Part shown: piece by piece, positions 37,457-47,245 of the stretch
Numbering within the stretch: the stretch's first letter is position 1
How the letters are laid out: each line of letters starts with the position of its first letter
Assembly (NCBI GenBank): GCA_963759115.1
Contig: CAVWXT010000002.1
Coordinates: 186,001-250,000 of the forward strand
Direction: 5' to 3'
Length of the DNA stretch: 64,000 bases
DNA from: CAVWXT01 sp963759115
Lineage (GTDB): Bacteria > Planctomycetota > Planctomycetia > Pirellulales > Thermoguttaceae
Made by a program: the position numbers and the translations under genes
Notes under the pieces: model-generated
What the model was told of the DNA's origin: nothing
Databases searched by the model: none
What the model saw: only the letters and a program-made list of their open reading frames with translations

Positions 37457-37863
37457 GCCATTTTCGCCTCTCCCACCAGGCTAAGGCCGATCTCCACGCG
37501 ATTGCTGCTTACATTGGCGATCGCAATCTATCGGCGGCGGGACGCGAAGTGAGAAGACTTCGGGACAAATTCGCCTTGTTGGGAAGAAATCCGCTGCTTG
37601 GTGAAATGCGGAACGACGAACCGGCGGGCATCAGCCAGAACAAGCTGGCACGAGACCTCGACGTGCCGGTTACTCGCATTGGCGACATCATTCACGGCCG
37701 GCGCGGGATCAGCGCCGACTCCGCCCTGCGACTAGGTCTGTATTTCGGCACGACTCCCGAGTTCTGGCTCAATCTGCAAACGCGATACGACTTGAAGATA
37801 TCCAAGCGGGACTTGTTGCCCACCATTGCGAAGAACATTCGCCCGCTGCAGGAAGCCTCGTGA
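37453..37863 (+). CDS. ParE-HigA chimera: truncated ParE toxin fused to HigA-type antitoxin
   Basis: 136 aa. Residues 1-57 are the N-terminal half of a ParE/RelE toxin (MSHFRLSHQAKADLHAIAAY, LRDKFALLGRNPLLGEMR). From about residue 58 the chain becomes the XRE-type DNA-binding and tail region of a HigA antitoxin (GISQNKLARDLDVPVTRIGD, RRGISADSALRLGLYFGTTP, EFWLNLQTRYDLKISKRDL). The ParE C-terminal strands that carry the toxin's active surface (usual ending YVIFYRP, VLHGARD) and HigA's first ~20 residues are both missing. The simplest origin is an in-frame deletion between adjacent parDE and higBA modules. It is probably non-toxic and may still bind ParD and DNA. Confidence 0.8.
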   Translation: MSHFRLSHQAKADLHAIAAYIGDRNLSAAGREVRRLRDKFALLGRNPLLGEMRNDEPAGISQNKLARDLDVPVTRIGDIIHGRRGISADSALRLGLYFGTTPEFWLNLQTRYDLKISKRDLLPTIAKNIRPLQEAS

Positions 37864-37969
37864 GAGCGGGCCTCTCGTGTGTCGGCCTTGTCTGAGTGTC
37901 GGAACTGCGATACGATAACGGGGAATTCCACGTGTCTGTGCGGCCGATGTCACGTATCGGGAGGGTCCT

Positions 37970-39247
37970 ATGAGACACCACTCGACGGTCACTTACATCG
38001 CCGTCGGATTGCTCTTCGGCATGCTGATGGCTTCTGCCACGGCACAGACGATTTCCGGCGATAAGCTCAAAGGGGCCGAGGGTTTCTTCATGCTGAGCGG
38101 CGTTCCGATGGAACGGGACGCGGAAGGCCGCGTGGTCAAGATGAGCCTCAGCGGCTACCACGGCAAAGACGGCATGTTGGAGCGATTGCCTGAGTTTACG
38201 CACCTCGGCGAGCTTTCGCTAAATGAGGCGCATTTTACAGACGCGGGACTGGCGAATCTCAAGAAGCTGCCGAATCTCAAGGTGCTGACGCTCGGTGGAT
38301 GTGCCACGGACGGCGGGCTGGAAATTGTCGGCGGGCTAAAGGCGTTGGAAGAGCTCCGGTTGAGCGGTTCGATAGATTGGGCGCCTCTTACAGAGGCGGG
38401 ACTGGCGAATCTCAAGAAGCTGCCGAACCTCAAGTCGCTGACGCTCGAAGGATATCTAGCGGACGGCGGGCTGGAGATTGTCGGCGGGCTAACGACGTTG
38501 GAGACGCTCTGGCTGAGCCATTCGAACGTTACTGATGAAGGTCTTGCACGTATCGGCAATCTCAGCAAACTCCGCACGTTGGGGGTCTATGATACGCGGG
38601 TTGGCGATGCCGGTCTTGCTTATCTGAGCGGCCTCAGGAACCTGCGGGAACTTTATATCGGAAGCTCCTCGCAGACCGGCACGGCGTCACAGGGCGCTCG
38701 GAAGGGGACTCTTGCTCGCCCGCGCAATGCCGAGGCCGCCGTCACCGACGCGACCCTCGCGACCATCGCGAAGCTGTCAGCCCTGCAATCTTTGCATCTC
38801 GACGGCACGTTGGTCACGGATCGGGGGCTCGCGGAGCTTGTCAAGCTTCACAACCTCAAGGAACTCTCCGTGTCTCACAGTAACGTGACCAATGAGGGAC
38901 TGAAGAGCATCCGGGAGCACCCACGGATCGAAACGCTCGATCTGGAGGATCTACCGATTACCGACGACGGAATTGCGCATGTGGCCAAGATGCCTCGGCT
39001 TCGGGAACTTGGACTGAGTGGGGACCGGATAACCGACAAAGCTCTGACGCATCTGTCAGCACTGACTGGGCTCGAAGTCCTCAGCCTTGAAACGCCCCAA
39101 GTGACCGATCAGGGGCTGCCACAATTGGCGCGCTGTACCAAGCTGAAACAGCTTGTCGTCCGAAGTCCCAAGGTGTCGGAAGAAGGCGTGAAAACGCTGC
39201 GGCGCTCGCTCCCACAGTGCGAGATCGAACTGGTGCCGGACAAGTGA
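37970..39247 (+). CDS. Exported leucine-rich repeat protein
   Basis: 425 aa with a signal peptide (MRHHSTVTYIAVGLLFGMLM, cleavage near ATA-Q) and a GGGAGGG ribosome-binding site. From about residue 75 there are at least ten leucine-rich units of the form FTDAGLANLKKLPNLKVLTL, VTDEGLARIGNLSKLRTLGV and ITDKALTHLSALTGLEVLSL, which resemble the cysteine-free LRR proteins common in planctomycetes. They act as protein-binding surfaces; the partner is unknown. Two adjacent units share long nearly identical DNA (period 153 bp, starting at ~38245 and ~38398), which points to a recent internal duplication. The C-terminus closes with a capping repeat (TLRRSLPQCEIELV). Confidence 0.85.
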   Translation: MRHHSTVTYIAVGLLFGMLMASATAQTISGDKLKGAEGFFMLSGVPMERDAEGRVVKMSLSGYHGKDGMLERLPEFTHLGELSLNEAHFTDAGLANLKKLPNLKVLTLGGCATDGGLEIVGGLKALEELRLSGSIDWAPLTEAGLANLKKLPNLKSLTLEGYLADGGLEIVGGLTTLETLWLSHSNVTDEGLARIGNLSKLRTLGVYDTRVGDAGLAYLSGLRNLRELYIGSSSQTGTASQGARKGTLARPRNAEAAVTDATLATIAKLSALQSLHLDGTLVTDRGLAELVKLHNLKELSVSHSNVTNEGLKSIREHPRIETLDLEDLPITDDGIAHVAKMPRLRELGLSGDRITDKALTHLSALTGLEVLSLETPQVTDQGLPQLARCTKLKQLVVRSPKVSEEGVKTLRRSLPQCEIELVPDK

Positions 39248-39411
39248 GGCCGAGCGCTGGGGAACGTCCTGCGGGGCTTGGGCCCCAGGCAGTTTCAAAG
39301 GGCTGGCCGGCATGGTATGATCAGCCGCGTTGGCGACCTTCCAACGGGTGTGCGGCGTTCGCGCGCTGAAGACGGAAGGGCTGGAATATCTGCTGGAAAG
39401 GGCGAGAGAAC

Positions 39412-40695
39412 ATGAAACGGACCACGAAGAGCGTCATGCTGCTGGCGGTGTTGTTCGTCGCCGGATCGAGTGCATTGGCCCAACAGGCCGCGCTGCCGGT
39501 CAAGGTCAGTCCGAACGGGAGATATTTCGTCGACCAGAACGGCCAGCCTGTGTTCTGGTTGGGCACCACGCAATGGGAGCTCTTCCGCAGGTACACCCAA
39601 GACGAGGCCAAGACCATACTCGAAAAGTCACGGGACAACGGCTTCGTCTTTGCCCAGGTCATGCTGATGGGCGTCGGCGACGGCACGGCGCCCAACGTCC
39701 ACGGCCAGAAGCCCTGGCTCAATAACGACCCGCTCATGCCCAACGAGGCGTATTTCGAGAACGTGGACGCCGTGCTCCAGATCGCCCGCGACAACAACGT
39801 GATCATTTCCATGACCATCTACCATCAGCGATACCGCAAGCACATCACGCTGGAGAGGGCGCGGCGTTGGGCCAAGTGGCTCGCGGAGCGCTATAAGGAC
39901 GTGCCCAACATCGTGTGGTCGGCCACTCCCGAGGCCAAGCAGGAGTTCGTGCCGATCTTGCGGGAATTGGCCGCGGGCCTGCACGAAGGAGACGGGGGCC
40001 GGCACCTGATCACCTTCAAGCCCGATCCGGCGCCCTACTCGTCCAGCTTCATTCACGACGAGAAGTGGCTCGATTTCGACTCGATGCAGACGTGGAAGGA
40101 CGTCAAGCTGATCTATCCGATGGTGACGCACGACTACCATCTCAAGCCGGTCAAGCCGGTCCTGATGGCCGAGGGCGCCTACGAGGCGGGCAGCGAATAC
40201 GGCTTCGATGTCACGCCCCTGTGGGTTCGCCGTCAGGCCTACTACTCGTATCTCGCCGGGGGGCACCACACCTACGGGCACAACGACAGTTGGCGCGTGC
40301 TGCCCACGTGGAAAAAGGCATTGGACGCGCCCGGCGCGGTGCAAATGGGCGTGCTCAAGAAAATTTTCCTGGCCCGCAAGGAGTGGTGGCTGCTCGTGCC
40401 CGACGAATCGTTGTTCACCTCGGGCGGGCAGACCGATGGCAACCTGCTTCACCTGGCGGCCCGGCATCAGGATGGCAAGCTGGCGATGCTCTATCTGGCC
40501 GACAAGGCTTCATTCTCCGTCAACATGAGCAAGCTGAGCGGTACGAAAATCAATGTGACTTGGGCCAACCCGACCACCGGCGAATTGACGCCCGTGGGAC
40601 AGGAATCGAATACCGGCGTGAAGTCTTTTTCAACGCCCGACGGCTGGGAGGATGCTCTGCTGATCTTGGAAGCCGCCCCCGAACCGGATCGCTAG
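39412..40695 (+). CDS. Secreted apiosidase-like (DUF4038) glycoside hydrolase
   Basis: 427 aa with a signal peptide (MKRTTKSVMLLAVLFVAGSS, cleavage after ALA). The DUF4038/GH140-like TIM barrel starts with VSPNGRYFVDQNGQPVFWLG. Further landmarks are TTQWELFRRYTQDEAKTIL, IISMTIYHQRYRKHITLERA, the acidic end of a strand IVWSATPEAKQE, and KPVLMAEGAYEAGSEYGF. A short C-terminal beta domain (KLAMLYLADKASFSVNMSKL) matches the collagen-binding-like domain that often follows. It likely cleaves plant or algal polysaccharide side chains; the substrate is inferred. Its TAG stop shares a CTAG palindrome with the stop of the convergent beta-helix gene. Confidence 0.82.
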   Translation: MKRTTKSVMLLAVLFVAGSSALAQQAALPVKVSPNGRYFVDQNGQPVFWLGTTQWELFRRYTQDEAKTILEKSRDNGFVFAQVMLMGVGDGTAPNVHGQKPWLNNDPLMPNEAYFENVDAVLQIARDNNVIISMTIYHQRYRKHITLERARRWAKWLAERYKDVPNIVWSATPEAKQEFVPILRELAAGLHEGDGGRHLITFKPDPAPYSSSFIHDEKWLDFDSMQTWKDVKLIYPMVTHDYHLKPVKPVLMAEGAYEAGSEYGFDVTPLWVRRQAYYSYLAGGHHTYGHNDSWRVLPTWKKALDAPGAVQMGVLKKIFLARKEWWLLVPDESLFTSGGQTDGNLLHLAARHQDGKLAMLYLADKASFSVNMSKLSGTKINVTWANPTTGELTPVGQESNTGVKSFSTPDGWEDALLILEAAPEPDR

Positions 40696-42891
40696 AACCC
40701 TGCGGGCACGGGCGGCAGGTCTTTGGTCAAGCTCGGCGGCGTCGTGCGGCCGGCCTTGGTATAATCGAACGGCTGGAAGCCGACCTTGAGGGCCGGAGAA
40801 TCGGGCTTCAGGTGGAAGTCGCCTTTTTGCGGATCGACAAACAGCGGATCGGCCACAATCGAGTGCTGGTCTTGCCCACGCTTCTTGCGCCACGCGTCGA
40901 GCGTCAGCCCGCCCGGGAAAAGGACGGGCTTGCCCGCCGCCTGCCAGTAGACGTTGCTGTCCATCTTGAAGTTGTTGTCGTTCCAGTTTGAGCCCAAAAG
41001 CGGACTATCATTGTCCCAGTAGACGATGTTGCGCTCGAACGTGAACGACGTGTGGGGCTCCGTTCGCGTGCGCTGGAGTCTGTTGCTCGACGGCGAAGGC
41101 GAGAATATTGTTGCGAATGACGTTTTCTTTTCCGTAGTGTTGGTGGAAACTGCCGCACTTGGCGCGGTACACGAGATTGTTCTCCATGACGATGCCGGTC
41201 GAGCCCTCGTCCGTATAGAGTCCCCAGCCGCCGTAGCTGAAACTCTGGATGTCGTGGAAACAATTGTCGTGGACCACGGTGCCGGGCTGAATGCCCAGGG
41301 TGTAGATGCCGCCCATGTCGGAAAGGACCTTCTGGCCGAGCGTGTGGACGTGGTTGAAGCCGATGTCGTTGTGATGGGCGCGGCTCGGACCATAGCCCCA
41401 CGTCCAACCGACGGAAATGCCGGTGTAGTAGAAGTCGAAGATGTCGTTGTGCTCGACGACGTTGTAAGGCGACTGCCCGATCCACACGCCGACGGCCGCG
41501 GGATGGAGCCGGCCGCCGTGGGCGATCAGGCAGTTGCGAATCGTATGGTGCGAGACGAGCTCCTCGCTTTCCTCGGGCGGCATGCGGCCGACGTCGTCCC
41601 AAGTGCCGGCGTTGGCATGGCCGATCTTGATTCCGCCCCCGCCCAAGTCGACCAATTCGCAGTTCTCCACGCGGTTGTGGCGACAACCGATGCCGAAGGC
41701 CAGGGCATAGCCGCCGGTGTGACGCACGGCACAGCCGTCAAAGACGACGTTTCTTGCGTCCAGGGCGACAATGGCCGAATCCAGGCCGATTTCTGCCTGG
41801 GGAAACGCCTGGCCGGCGGGCGGCAGAACCCAGTTGGTGTGGGCGAAACTGAGGCCGCGGAACTGGATGTGCTGTACCCAAGCATTCTGAAGACGTTTCT
41901 CCAGTCCGGGTATATGATTGCCATCGCCAAAGCGGGCGTCCTGAAGCCAATGTTGAGCGTTTGCGTAGCCCTGAAGAACCAGAAGTCGCTCCAGCCGCGG
42001 CGCAACGACCACGGCCTTGGCCGGGTCCTCTCCAGGTAGCGGGATGTAGGTCAGCGTGCCGGCGGGCCGATCGAGGTACCATTGCCCCGGGTCGGCGAGG
42101 GCCTCGCGCACGTTCTCGACGAGGTAGCGGTGCCCCTGCTGGAACGACGCCCATCCTTCCACGCCGCGCGTATGGCCCTCAAAGGTCACGCGGTGTTCCT
42201 GCGGATGCACGGCGGCAATGTGCATGCGCGAGACAGCCCACTCGTGAAACGGAATGACTTCCACGTCGTCCCGGTTGGCCCAGTCGAAGCGGATCTCCTC
42301 GTCCTTGAACTCAAACTGGTTGGAACCTTTGCCGACCGCCTCCGAGGTCGGGGGCAGTTGCTTGGCAATCTGGTAGTAGCCTTGCTTGGGCAGGCGCGGC
42401 CGAAACCGCCGGCCATCGTCGACAAACAACTGCGCGAAGTTCCACTGGCCCGCCTTCACCTCTGCCAATTTCACCTGCCAGCGACCATCGCCGCCGACTT
42501 GCCAACCGGTAATCTGACGGCCGCCGCTAAGGACAGGGCGCTCGTCGCCATACGCCTGGAAGATCGTCGGCGATTTCTCGGTGCCGGAAACCTCGGGCCC
42601 CAGGGTGATCGGTTGTTCGAGATAGTACACGCCGCCGCGGATCGCCACGATGACCGGCCGCTCGCGCTGCGGCTCTTTCTTTCGCAGTTCGGCGACCCGT
42701 TGGACGGCGCGCTGCACGGTGGCCAACGGTCCGACGGACTTGTCGGCTTTGGGCTCCGCCAAGGCGCCCGACCAACTGTCATTACCTTGCGTGGATACGA
42801 AGAAATCGGCGGTTTCCGCGCCCTCGGCGAAGGCCACCGCCCACCAAGCAAAGGTCGCAAAGCCCAGCACGATGATTCCGCTAGTGCGCAT
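40692..42891 (-). CDS. Secreted right-handed parallel beta-helix protein, one frameshift
   Basis: About 732 aa. The signal peptide (MRTSGIIVLGFATFAWWAVA) is followed by the usual opening DFFVSTQGNDSWSGALAEPK and VIAIRGGVYYLEQPITLGPE. A beta-helix runs through the second half (GCAVRHTGGYALAFGIGCRH, NRVENCELVDLGGGGIKIG, HHTIRNCLIAHGGRLHPAAV, GIVMENNLVYRAKCGSFHQH). An extra A near 41070 moves the frame; the true ending reads RTRTEPHTSFTFERNIVYW and DFHLKPDSPALKVGFQPFD, giving 733 codons. Such proteins are polysaccharide lyases or binding proteins; no catalytic residues can be fixed by eye. It is convergent with the apiosidase-like gene, so the pair may serve one polysaccharide. Confidence 0.82.
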
Positions 42892-43095
42892 GGAGGCATC
42901 TCCAGGAGGCTGGTTAGGAAGGTGTTCCCCGCCCGTTCATGATTCTCGTATCGAGGTTAGCCGGATCGTCGCCGGAAGTCAATCACCGGCCTCGTCCGCG
43001 GGGCCCCGTTGCCACAGACGCCTGACAAGGGTTCGGGCTGAGTGGAGCGATTCCGCCAAGTTGTCGCCCTCTACCGGCGGTACCACGACTGCACT

Positions 43096-44326
43096 TCACA
43101 CGACCAGCGTGCCGGCGTCCGGGTGGTCCAGGCAGAGGAGCATCGTGAGATAGTCGCGGAGGTTGCGCGTCAGCAGAAAGTGCTCCCGCACGAACTCGTG
43201 ACCCGTCCGCCCCATCTTCTGTCTCTTCTCCGAATAGCGCAACAGGTAGCGGATGCGGTACGCGGCCCCCGCCGGCGAATGAACCAGGAATCCGGTCTGA
43301 TAGTCGTGGACCTGCAAAGTAATTCCGCCGCAGGCGCCGCCGATCACCGGCTTGCCCTTCCAGAGGGCCTCGGTGACGGTCAGCCCGAAACCCTCCTTGA
43401 GCGATTTTTGCAGCACCACGGTTGCCGAGCGTTGCAGGGCGTTGATCGTGCGGTTGGCATTCGGTGGCAACAGCAGCACTTTCAGGTCCTTGTCGTCGCC
43501 GGCGTGATCCATCACCTGGCTGAGAACCTCGGCCCCTTCGGGATCGTCGTCCGCCGTGCCTCCGGCCAGCGCCAGTTGCATCGTCGGATAGTAGGGTTTC
43601 AGCAGGCGATAGGCCTCGATCACACCCAACGGATCCTTGAACCGATCGAACCGCGAAACCTGCAACAGCAGCGGCCGCTCCGGGTCGATGCCCAGTTCCG
43701 CCAGCGTCGCCAGCCGCTCGCTCTCCGGAATCGCACAGTTCTTGTCGGAAAGCGGGTCGATGGAAGGCGGGATGATGAACATCGGGCAGGCCAAAGGCCG
43801 CGTGAAGGCGGCCATGGAGAAGATCGCGGCGTTGTAGCGCGGCGATCGCCGCCTCCAAGTATCTCCAAATGGCGCGGTCGGGACGTGAGGCGTCGATGTG
43901 GCAGCGCCAGATCCAACGCCCCACCTGCCCCGGCGGCGTGAACTCCGGCAGGTAGATCGGCTGCGGGTCGTGGACGAAAACGATGTCGGCCTCCAGGTTC
44001 AAACGCTGGGCGTTCTCCCGGTTGACCTCGTAGTGCAAATCGAACTCGCTCCTCTTCAGCGACACCGGCAAACCCTGTAGCCCGTTGTGAAAGGCCTTGG
44101 TGACGCGATAGAAATCGGGCGGCCCGTTGATCACCTCCCAGCGGGCATTGATTCCCAGTTCCTCCATCAGCGGAATCATCCAGCCCAGGATTTCGGCCAC
44201 GCCCCCGCCGCTCCGCGTGGAGTTGACGTGTACGATCCGTTTGCCGGCCAGCCGTTCGGCCAGCCGGCGCAGCCGCTCCACTTCCAGGTGGCCCACGATC
44301 TCTTCATAGCGATCCAACAGCGTCAT
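43096..44326 (-). CDS. treT: Trehalose synthase TreT-type GT4, one frameshift
   Basis: About 409 aa. It makes trehalose reversibly from an NDP-glucose and glucose. The N-terminal half reads LLDRYEEIVGHLEVERLRRL, IVHVNSTRSGGGVAEILGWM, INARWEVINGPPDFYRVTKA and DIVFVHDPQPIYLPEF, the characteristic opening of the TreT/trehalose phosphorylase family. The GT-B C-terminal half has LLQVSRFDRFKDPLGVIEAY, INALQRSATVVLQKSLKEGF and GLTVTEALWKGKPVIGG. An extra C near 43838 shifts the frame (expected RYNAAIFSMAAF); correcting it gives 410 codons. The ATG overlaps the DUF5752 stop (ATGA). It is divergent from treZ-treY. Confidence 0.85.
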
Positions 44327-45002
44327 GGGGCAGTCCTCGCGACGGGTTGACCTTCGGCAACGTATCGCTGGAACGCCTCGATCAGGGCCTGCCGCAGTTG
44401 GCTCAGGTTCAGGAAGTAGAAGTCGATTCCCCGCAGGGCCGTCACCAGGGACGCCTCGGCGCCCATCTTCTCCAGCCACAGCGAGAAATCGTCGGTCTGC
44501 CCTCCCGTACGCCGCCGCGCTTCGTGGACGTGGAAGAACAGCGACCGCAGCGACATGCGTTCGATGGCTTCCAGCAGGGCCGCGGGCGTGTGAATGCGAT
44601 CGCCCGTGTCGTAGGCAATCAGCCGCGATTCGATCAGGTGCAATCCAGCCCGGGGTGGCACCACGGCACGTGATCCAGGTCCCACAGCCGCTCCTCAATC
44701 GCGTTGACCAGCGCCGCGCAGGGGAGCCGGCGACGGCAGGCTGGTAAGGGTCGATCAGCGCCAAGTTGCTCCCCCAACACGTTGTCGCCCAAGGCGGTCC
44801 AGCACCAGCGGGCCAAGTCGTTGGGAAACTCGTACAACTCGAAGTGGTCCTCCAAGGCGCATCGCATCATGTGATGCTCCAAGACCGCATCCGGAACCGT
44901 GCGGACGGCCTCCAACAGTTCGCGAAGGTTGGAGCACACCCGCCCCGTGGCGCAGCGGACAAGGCTGCAATCCATCAGACAAAAAGGCTCGGCCGCGTCC
45001 AT
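44323..45002 (-). CDS. DUF5752 family protein, three frameshifts
   Basis: About 226 aa. It opens MDAAEPFCLMDCSLVRCATG with a helical region SNLRELLEAVRTVPDAVLEH and HFELYEFPNDLARWCWTAL. It continues LALIDPYQP, NAIEERLWDLDHVPWCHPGL, LIESRLIAYDTGDRIHTPAA and RSLFFHVHEARRRTGG. The family is known mainly from its position next to TreT-type trehalose synthases, and its biochemical role is undefined. Shifts near 44755, 44715 and 44640 (one gained, two lost bases) correct to 227 codons. It is translationally coupled to treT and is the first gene of that operon. Confidence 0.75.
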
Positions 45003-45012
45003 CGCACGTATC

Positions 45013-45151
45013 TCCCTATCCTTGCCATCGCCGCCCGTGTAGACGCGGCATCTTGCCGCGTCGCCTCGGCCTGAACGCTTCTTGGGATACGGCCCTGAAG
45101 CGGCAAGATGCCGCTTCTACCGCGGGTCCCTATCCTTGCCAACTCCGCCCC
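45013..45151. repeat. Hairpin repeat flanked by direct repeats, between the trehalose operons
   Basis: The arms GACGCGGCATCTTGCCGCG and AAGCGGCAAGATGCCGCTT (within 45039-45120) fold around a central spacer; each arm also holds its own short palindrome. Either side is a direct repeat, TCCCTATCCTTGCCA (45013 and 45127), that extends imperfectly for about 25 bp. Confidence 0.78.
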
Positions 45152-45208
45152 GGCTACGATAATTGTATACGGTCGGCAATAGCCGGCAGTCGAAACGCGG
45201 GGGCAAAC

Positions 45209-47245
45209 ATGCAGCAGGACGCCGAGCATCGTCCGCAGGGCGCACGCCGCGAGAGCGACGGGAGCACCGTCTGGCGCGTGTGGGCGCCCCTGTGCGACTC
45301 GGTGTCGTTGGTCACCTGGTCTGCCGGTGTGCGCCGCGAAACCGGGATGACGGCGGAGGGTTCCGGCTGGTTCGTCCATCGGCAATCGGACGTATCGGAG
45401 GGGTTGCGGTATGCCTTCAAGCCGGCCGATGGCCGCGAGTACCCCGACCCGGCGTCGCGTTGGCAGCCCGATGGCGTGCATCGTCCCTCCGCCGTGTTCT
45501 TTCCCCAGTCGTACTCGTGGTCGGACGAGGGGTGGCGTGGCGTGGCCCGCGAAGACCTGGTGATCTATGAGTTGCACGTCGGGGCGTTCACGCCGGAGGG
45601 CACGCTGCCGGCGATCATTCCGCGTCTGCCGCAACTGCTCGCGCTGGGCGTAACGGCCATCGAACTCATGCCGGTGGCCCAGTTTGCGGGCGACCGCAAC
45701 TGGGGCTACGATGGCGTCCACCCTTATGCCGTGCAACACAGTTACGGGGGCCCGCGGGCCTTGCAGCAACTCGTCGACGCCGCCCATCGGATCGGCCTGG
45801 CCGTGATCCTCGACGTGGTCTACAACCATCTCGGCCCTGAGGGGAACTACTTCGGCCTGTTCGGTCCCTACTTTACGGATCGCTACCGCACGCCTTGGGG
45901 AAAGGCGATCAACTACGACGGGCCCGATAGCGACCCGGTGCGGCAGTTTGCGATCGACAACGCCTGCACGTGGGTGCGCGACTTCCACGTCGACGGCCTG
46001 CGTCTCGATGCGGTTCACATGATCTACGACTTCGGCGCCTGCCACGTGCTGGCGGAGATCCAGGCCGCGGTGCAGGAGGAAGCCGCCAGGGCCAATCGCC
46101 TGGTTCACGTCATTGCGGAGAGCAATCAGAACGACGTCCGCCTGGTGTCGCCGCCGGACCGGGGCGGCTATGGGCTGGACGGCGTGTGGAGCGATGATTT
46201 CCACCACGGCGTCCACGCGCTGTTGACCGGCGAGCGAGACGGCTATTACCAGGATTTCGGAGGGCCGGAACAACTCGCCAAGGCACTGAACGACGTGTTC
46301 GTCTACGACGGCTGCTACAGCCCGTTTCGCCGCCGCCGCCACGGCAGCCGGGTCGGCACGATCGACCGCACGCGGTTTGTCGTCTGCATCCAGAACCACG
46401 ATCAGGTGGGCAATCGGGCCCGGGGAGATCGCTTTGCGACCATCCTTCCGCCGGCGGCGCAGCGGTTGGCGTGCGGGCTGCTGCTGCTTTCGCCGTGCGT
46501 GCCGCTGTTGTTCATGGGCGAGGAATACGGCGAGCCTCGGCCGTTCCCCTTCTTCTGCTCGTTCGGCGATCCGGCACTCATCGAGGCCGTGCGGCGCGGC
46601 CGGCGCGAGGAGTTTGCCTCGCTGGCGTTTGCCTGGAAGGTGGAGGTGCCCGATCCGCAGGACCCGCAGACGTTTGCTGCGGCCAAGCTCGCCTGGGCAT
46701 GGCCGGAAGGCTCGGCGCAGGCGCAACTCCGGCAATTGTATGCCGATCTGTTGGCGGCCCGCCGCCAGTGGCCGGCGCTCCGCGACCGACACCAAACCGT
46801 CGCTCGACTGATACCAGCTCTCCCCTCTCCTTCCGAAAGAGGGGCCGGGGGTACGGGCCTTGTCACCGCGAATCCCTGTAAGCCAGCGATCTTGGTGCTC
46901 GAACGGGGCGGCCCCGACGGACTGTTGGCTGTGGCGAACCTGACTCCGCAAGCGGCGCCGCTTGCCGCGATCGAACACGGCGGGGGAAAGCTGTTGCTGA
47001 GCACGGAAGACGTGCGTTATGGGGGAATCCGTGATCTGCTCCCCTCTCTCTTTGGGCCAGGGGCAGCGGGCGAGAGCATGGTTGGCGAAGGGCGTCAAGA
47101 CTCGCAAGGACCGCCCGTATTGCACGCAGAGGGCCCTCACCCTAGCCCTCTCCGGGCACCGAGCGCAGGTCGGTCGAGAGAGGGGACAGGCCTGCCAATG
47201 CTCCCCTACGAGCTGCTGGTTTTCAACCGCGGAGGGCGGCCATGA
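45209..47245 (+). CDS. treZ: Malto-oligosyltrehalose trehalohydrolase
   Basis: 678 aa, GH13. It releases trehalose from the end made by TreY on glycogen or maltodextrin. Seen: a beta-sandwich N-terminus (TVWRVWAPLCDSVSLVTWS), then the barrel strands LVIYELHVGAFTPEGT, VILDVVYNHLGPEGNYFG, the nucleophile strand DGLRLDAVHMIYD, the acid strand HVIAESNQNDVRLV, and FVVCIQNHDQVGNRARGD. The C-terminal beta domain (LAVANLTPQAAPLAAI, LPYELLVF) is interrupted by repeat-derived peptides (LPSPSERGAGG, and ~50 residues after VRYGG from 47040-47186). The start MQQDAEH is chosen because homology begins there; a longer frame upstream runs through the hairpin repeat. Its stop overlaps the treY start by 4 bp. 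Confidence 0.92.
   Translation: MQQDAEHRPQGARRESDGSTVWRVWAPLCDSVSLVTWSAGVRRETGMTAEGSGWFVHRQSDVSEGLRYAFKPADGREYPDPASRWQPDGVHRPSAVFFPQSYSWSDEGWRGVAREDLVIYELHVGAFTPEGTLPAIIPRLPQLLALGVTAIELMPVAQFAGDRNWGYDGVHPYAVQHSYGGPRALQQLVDAAHRIGLAVILDVVYNHLGPEGNYFGLFGPYFTDRYRTPWGKAINYDGPDSDPVRQFAIDNACTWVRDFHVDGLRLDAVHMIYDFGACHVLAEIQAAVQEEAARANRLVHVIAESNQNDVRLVSPPDRGGYGLDGVWSDDFHHGVHALLTGERDGYYQDFGGPEQLAKALNDVFVYDGCYSPFRRRRHGSRVGTIDRTRFVVCIQNHDQVGNRARGDRFATILPPAAQRLACGLLLLSPCVPLLFMGEEYGEPRPFPFFCSFGDPALIEAVRRGRREEFASLAFAWKVEVPDPQDPQTFAAAKLAWAWPEGSAQAQLRQLYADLLAARRQWPALRDRHQTVARLIPALPSPSERGAGGTGLVTANPCKPAILVLERGGPDGLLAVANLTPQAAPLAAIEHGGGKLLLSTEDVRYGGIRDLLPSLFGPGAAGESMVGEGRQDSQGPPVLHAEGPHPSPLRAPSAGRSREGTGLPMLPYELLVFNRGGRP
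46816..46860. repeat. Short CCCCTCTC repeat inside treZ
   Basis: CTCTCCCCTCTCCTTCC followed by GAAAGAGGGGCCGGGGG forms a small hairpin. It is translated as PSPSERGAGG in a surface region of the C-terminal domain. Confidence 0.6.
47040..47186. repeat. CCCTCTC-bounded repeat insertion inside treZ
   Basis: Bounded by CCCCTCTCTC (47040) and GAGAGAGGGG (near 47180). Internally it contains CCCTCACCCTAGCCCTCTCC, a motif I recall from dispersed bacterial repeats. It splits the usual STEDVRYGG ... LPYELLVF junction without a stop. Confidence 0.7.

Noticed and set aside
38236..38540. Regular direct repeats that could suggest a CRISPR array
   Set aside because: They are in-frame leucine-rich repeat units with period 153 bp and coding spacers. 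No leader or cas gene is present.
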